Shown here in pieces: positions 7,868 to 11,311 of a DNA stretch of 11,311 bases. Source of the DNA: Coemansia sp. RSA 922 (taxonomy: Eukaryota > Kickxellomycota > Kickxellomycetes > Kickxellales > Kickxellaceae); assembly GCA_027577415.1 (NCBI GenBank), contig JANBQS010000841.1, positions 1-11,311 of the forward strand, in the 5' to 3' direction. Every line of letters starts with the position of its first letter. Position 1 is the stretch's first letter. Both the position numbers and the translations under genes were made by a program. The notes beneath the pieces were generated by a model. It ran no database searches and was not told the origin of the DNA. It saw only the letters and a program-made list of their open reading frames with translations.

Positions 7868-9266
7868 GGAAGCTATAAAAGGTACAGCAAGTGCTGTGTT
7901 GTAGTCATCTTGAAGAAGGGTGATATACATGATCTCGGCAACGGCGACTTCAAGCTAATTACTCGCGTCATAATGGCCCGACTAGATCGCGTAATTGGAC
8001 GTATTTGATAAGCAGCAGACTAGCTTTCTACAGGGTCAGTCAGTCTTTGACAACATCTACATGGCAAACCTGGTGCTAGAATGTGGGCTACTAGACCCGG
8101 GAAAGTTATAAGGCACTATTCTGATACTGGACCAATGAAATGCATATGATCGAGTAGATTGGGAATACTTGGGCCACTGTAAGTAACACTGCGGTATCAG
8201 TGAGCGGTACAAGTAGCCTTGTGCTCTCTATCTACAAGGGCGGCACATAAGATTTAGTACGTGGACAAAGGGTGGAATATCCATTAATCAGGGTTGCCAT
8301 TTCTGCAGCAACCAAACATGCCTCAAAGCTCCCCGGCTACCACTTCCGCGCTATTGCTTTATACGACGACGTTGAGATTGCTGTATCTTTGGAGAAGGAC
8401 CTCGGAGTTTTCAACACAGCGATGCATCTGCATAGCTGCACCCCCTCAAACACCCGGCTGAATAACGACAAGACCAAGATGCTCTGCATAGGTAGTCCTG
8501 CGTTGGAGTTGCCGTGCACTCTTATGCTCCCCCATGTGACACTTTGGTATCTAGGGATTCACTTCTCTGAGTGCGGCCTGGCGATAAAGTATATGGAGGG
8601 TCACCTCGTTGGCAAGGTCCAAACTACCATCACAGGCCGGAGACAACGGAAGCTATCTTTGTATGGTTGAGCTCGTTTGGCAAAGCTCCAGTTCACGTCA
8701 CGCCATTATCCGAGTCATTCTACAAGCTAGTGCGAAAGAACGTGAGTTCATTTGGAATGGTTGCTCTCCCAAGGTTGACTGGGATAAAGTCATCAAGCGC
8801 AAAAGGTAAGGTGACCTCCGTCTACTCCCCCATTGAGCCACAATCGCTAGCCATTTTAACCCAGTTCATTGCATCTATGTTCAGTCCACGAGAACCGCCG
8901 TGGTGGGCAGCTACTGCGCATTGGGTCCATAAGTAGTGGTTGGATGATGTTGACTGCCATTCGGCCGACATACTGTGGAATGAACCACCAGCACAGCTAC
9001 GCGTCAAGTCTCCCGCTTTCTGGAGACATGTTCTCCGCGTTTGGCAACAAGTCAAAGGTCGACCGCCAAGAGAAATTATCAACATTCCAACTCAGTCGCT
9101 GCTGGGGCTGCTTTTAGAGCGCCCCACTGGCGACAAACACCTTCATCCCCCAGTAGCAGCTAAGAAAAGGCTGCGTGAAAGTGGGCCGTTCTCTATGGGC
9201 CATGTCTATATGCGCAACTCCGAAGCTGGCTCGTCAAAGCTGCGCCCAGACCCTTGGTCAAGTTAA
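7868..9266 (+). pseudogene. LINE (non-LTR retrotransposon) reverse transcriptase relic
   Basis: RT similarity is spread over several frames. At 7901-8011: VVILKKGDIHDLGN then FKLITRVIMARL, with a gap where LINEs normally carry WRPISL. At 8013-8180: QTSFLQGQSVFDNIYMANL, then LILDQ, a TGA at 8136, and NAYDRVDWEYL. At 8254-8667: the palm, with YDD at 8362-8370 (ADD in most relatives), then NDKTKML, YLGI and RKLSLYG. At about 8666-8806: VDWDKVI-type thumb sequence. At 8940-9266: SPAFWRHVLRVWQ and downstream. Stops (8010, 8109, 8136), frameshifts and a small deletion make it dead. Endonuclease, ORF1 and the 3' tail are not seen. The DQ-AYDRV-WEYL motif is the LINE RT version of the first catalytic Asp region. 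Its subfamily cannot be fixed by eye. Confidence 0.8.
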
Positions 9267-9799
9267 ATATACACGGTCAGACTTGAACTCTAACAATGGC
9301 GTGTTCATAGATAGTGCTGCCCAGCACTTTGTTTACATTTATTTGCGGTTGTTCGTAGCAAATACGACTGCAAAACATTCCCGCTGTATGTGGGCAGTAG
9401 ATTAAAATATGCTAGTTACTGTGACAGGCCTGGCATTGTTTACGGGGATTAGACGACACGGGCGTTAAGGCAATGTTACTGCTTTAGGGCGGTGAGTGGC
9501 CCTACATTTCTTTGCCTTCCAACATGCTGGATCTTGGATACTGCTATTAAGAACGGTTTGCTAGATGGATAAACGTTTTCTGCCGACCTGCATTCTCTCC
9601 TGCGGGGCGTGGTTAGGCTTGTTGCCGATTTGGCCCCCTGCTTTTGCCCGCCTGCCAAGCCTAGGAGTAGTGGAATGCGTCCTGGCTACAAGAGCGTGCT
9701 GCCAACGTTATTCGCGTGGCCAGTGCCATGAGCTATTACTTTTGTTTATACTGATAGGAGACTTGAGAATGTTGACACTTTTTATATGCTTGGTGTACA
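9267..9799. other. Spacer downstream of the LINE relic, no gene seen
   Basis: No convincing gene is visible. An 86-codon open frame at 9565-9825 has no recognisable family. Two short dyads occur: AGTGCTG-CC-CAGCACT (9313-9328) and TAGGGC-8nt-GCCCTA (9485-9504). Part of the stretch may be LINE 3' sequence. Confidence 0.4.
9313..9328. repeat. Perfect 7+7 bp inverted repeat, 2-nt spacer
   Basis: AGTGCTG, CC, CAGCACT is a near-palindrome in non-coding DNA 47 bases after the last LINE open frame. It could be chance or a remnant of a 3' hairpin. Confidence 0.35.
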
Positions 9800-10056
9800 G
9801 TGAAAGCCACCCCTTCATTAAGTGAAAATAACAGCGCGCGTGCCCTAGTATGTAATTTTAATGTGGCCAAGGTGTCTCGCACGGTAACAGGTCATTCTCC
9901 TTTAAAGTTCCATGTCGCCGTCGCATCCTCCGGTGGACAGGTTCACTTTCGCTACTCTAACAAATCCCTTCTAACCCACCTATTTCTTCGACCTTGTTTA
10001 TTCAGTGTATACAGCTCTATTCATCTCTTGCGTTTCAAATCTAGCGAACGTTTATA

Positions 10057-10125
10057 CTCCCTACCTCCCCTTTTATTCCTTCCTTGGTGTATCGCCTTGA
10101 ACGTCATCAATCTCTCCCCTCTATC
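10057..10125 (+). promoter_or_regulatory. Pyrimidine-rich tract upstream of the repeat-precursor gene
   Basis: Strongly C/T-biased sequence ends about 20 bases before the ATG at 10143. Such tracts near the transcription start are common in well-expressed fungal genes. A weak TATA-like TTTATAC lies at 10051. The ATG context is GAAAATG, with purines at -3 and -4. This is inferred, not demonstrated. Confidence 0.3.
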
Positions 10126-10142
10126 AACTACGCAGTCCGAAA

Positions 10143-11311
10143 ATGAAGGTCACCAACACTATCTTCGCCTTTGCTTATGCCTCGATGAGCTTGTCAGGCG
10201 CAAATTACGTTGGCACTGCTCCGCTAATGCCTACACCCACCCCGGCAGTTCCAGCCGTCCAGCCTGTCCCAGTCATGCCGATTCCAGTCATTGTTGCCGA
10301 TTTCATCTACTCTCCAGCGGTGCCCATGCCACCGGCTCCTCCAGTCGCAACGCCAGCGGTGACATCCTCGCAGCCATTAGTTCCAGCTCCGGCAGCTGGT
10401 TACGTGGCAAGCTCCGCCCCTAATGTCCCAAGCATGCCCATTGTGCCGGCCAACCCTTCAGTGCAGATCGAGCCCTCAATGACAGTTTCGCCTGCTCCCG
10501 CTCCTAGCTATCGCGCGAATGGCGCACACAAGCGCGAGGTCGACCAGGTTGCCATCGAGAATCTTGTCAGTGGCACTGGCGCCATGCTGTTCAACGCCAA
10601 TGGCAGCTCGTATATGCTGGTGCGTCTTCCAGTTGACCTCGCAAAAAGCGTATCGCAAGACAAGGCGGTTCTTCGCAAGCGCGCGACAGAGAGCGATCTA
10701 ATCGACGATGCTACGACTCGTGACCTCGATTCGAGCGCGCTGCTGTATGATTTGCTTGGCAAGGTTTTTGCTAGGGTCATATTGCCAGTGAAGACCAACA
10801 TTGGAATCTCCAACCCCACTAATGATGGCGGCCTAGGTGGCTTGCTTAGGCGCGATCTGGTTGAGAACCTGCTTGGTGAAGTCGTCGCCAGTGTTGTCGC
10901 GCCAGTGAACATTGTCGCCAACATCAACCCCGACGAGGATGGCAATGGCCTGTTGCCCAACCTGCTCGGTCGCGTCAGCGCTACAATCCAGGCGTCTCCT
11001 ACTGTTACCGCTCACATCTTTAATGCTGACAGCGACAACAGCGGTATGTTCAAGCGCGATCTGGTTGAGAACCTGCTTGGTGAAGTCGTCGCCAGTGTTG
11101 TCGCGCCGTTGAACATTGTCGCCAACATCAACCCCGACGAGGATGGTAATGGCCTGTTGCCCAACCTGCTCGGTCGCGTCAGCGCTACAATCCAGGCGTC
11201 TCCTACCGTCACCGCTCACATCTTTAATGCTGACAGCGACAACAGCGGCTTGTTCAAGCGCGATCTTGTCGAGAACCTGCTTGGCGAGGTCGTTGCCAGT
11301 GTTGTCGCGCC
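10143..11311 (+). CDS. Secreted kexin-type repeat precursor (3'-partial)
   Basis: The frame is open from ATG 10143 to the right edge (389 codons, no stop). An in-frame TGA at 10098-10100 makes this ATG the first possible start. Residues 1-20 (MKVTNTIFAFAYASMSLSGA) look like a weak signal peptide. Residues 21-128 are a Pro/Ala/Val-rich spacer. Dibasic sites follow at residues 130-131 (KR), 178-180 (RKR), 236-237 (RR), 304-305 (KR) and 372-373 (KR). From residue 236 the protein is tandem 68-residue units. Cleavage at the dibasic sites would release two identical-length 66-residue peptides, plus a third cut by the edge and a shorter diverged one (55 residues). Secreted fungal repeat precursors with this layout include the alpha-factor precursor, the Ustilago Rep1 repellent and dikaritin RiPP precursors. 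I do not recognise this family; the peptide function is unknown. One NGS sequon lies before the repeats, and no cysteine is seen anywhere. Confidence 0.8.
   Translation, partial: MKVTNTIFAFAYASMSLSGANYVGTAPLMPTPTPAVPAVQPVPVMPIPVIVADFIYSPAVPMPPAPPVATPAVTSSQPLVPAPAAGYVASSAPNVPSMPIVPANPSVQIEPSMTVSPAPAPSYRANGAHKREVDQVAIENLVSGTGAMLFNANGSSYMLVRLPVDLAKSVSQDKAVLRKRATESDLIDDATTRDLDSSALLYDLLGKVFARVILPVKTNIGISNPTNDGGLGGLLRRDLVENLLGEVVASVVAPVNIVANINPDEDGNGLLPNLLGRVSATIQASPTVTAHIFNADSDNSGMFKRDLVENLLGEVVASVVAPLNIVANINPDEDGNGLLPNLLGRVSATIQASPTVTAHIFNADSDNSGLFKRDLVENLLGEVVASVVA
10848..11311 (+). repeat. 204-bp coding tandem repeat, at least 2.3 copies
   Basis: Unit starts (CGCGAT) lie at 10851, 11055 and 11259, an exact 204-bp period (68 codons); the third copy is cut by the window edge. 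Units 1 and 2 differ at 7 of 204 bases by my count, with two conservative amino-acid changes (Val to Leu, Met to Leu). In the 53 bases available, unit 3 differs from unit 2 at 5 sites, all silent. Each unit begins at a dibasic site and contains two related halves (10854-10949 and 10950-11057). Confidence 0.9.

Noticed and set aside
7874..7880. TATAAAA box
   Set aside because: It lies at the edge of the LINE RT similarity and has no gene at a suitable distance downstream.
9262..9340. Possible minus-strand tRNA, from a TTCAAGT loop-like motif at about 9283-9300
   Set aside because: The hairpin places the loop one base out of register for a T-arm, and no matching acceptor, D or anticodon arms were found.
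9565..9825. 86-codon open frame with hydrophobic segments
   Set aside because: No recognisable family, no supporting context, and a length expected by chance.
9800..10423. 207-codon open frame overlapping the repeat-precursor start
   Set aside because: It starts from a non-ATG codon, crosses the presumed promoter, and reads the Pro/Ala/Val spacer in the wrong frame. The frame from ATG 10143 has a signal peptide and the repeats.
10833..11219. Minus-strand frames across the tandem repeat
   Set aside because: They are repetitive only because the plus-strand gene is. The plus frame has the start, signal peptide, dibasic borders and silent-change bias.

Overview
The window looks like a transposon-rich stretch of a fungal nuclear genome. 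Long intron-free reading frames, two genes for secreted-type proteins, a Ty3/gypsy LTR retrotransposon and a decayed LINE-type reverse transcriptase all fit a fungus. The style of the LINE and of the gypsy pol (the conserved ADGLS region at the end of RNase H) reminds me of early-diverging fungi such as Kickxellales/Coemansia. That placement is a guess from memory, not a measurement. All supported features read on the plus strand.

Layout. (1) 2-2026: the 3' part of a gene for a very Ser/Thr-rich, mucin-like, probably extracellular protein, open through the left window edge. (2) 2197-2408: a solo LTR of about 200 bp with TGTTGGC/GCCAACA ends and a perfect 5-bp target-site duplication (GTTAT). 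(3) 2409-2923: an AT-rich spacer with a perfect 8+8 inverted repeat and two forkhead-like motifs. (4) 2924-7389: a Ty3/gypsy element. A diverged LTR at the left is followed by gag with a CCHC knuckle, retropepsin, RT, RNase H and an integrase with D,D-35-E spacing, then an LTR at the right. It is disabled by three frameshifts, all at C-runs, and two stops (TAG 4345, TGA 5917). Its integrase C-terminus is cut off at the right LTR. (5) 7390-7867: a non-coding spacer. (6) 7868-9266: a multiply frameshifted LINE reverse-transcriptase relic. (7) 9267-10142: a spacer and the presumed promoter of the last gene. (8) 10143 to the right edge: an intact gene for a secreted-type repeat precursor.

The last gene is the most interesting item. 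It has an ATG, a weak signal peptide, a Pro/Ala/Val-rich spacer and then tandem 68-residue (204-bp) units. Each unit is bounded by a dibasic KR or RR site, as expected for a kexin-processed repeat precursor. Each unit is itself an internal duplication of a roughly 33-residue motif (LLxxLLGxV...), and dibasic sites follow only every second motif. Between copies most changes are silent.

The architecture is therefore two genes for secreted or cell-surface proteins flanking about 7 kb of nested transposon remains. The two genes have no visible functional link beyond probable passage through the secretory pathway.
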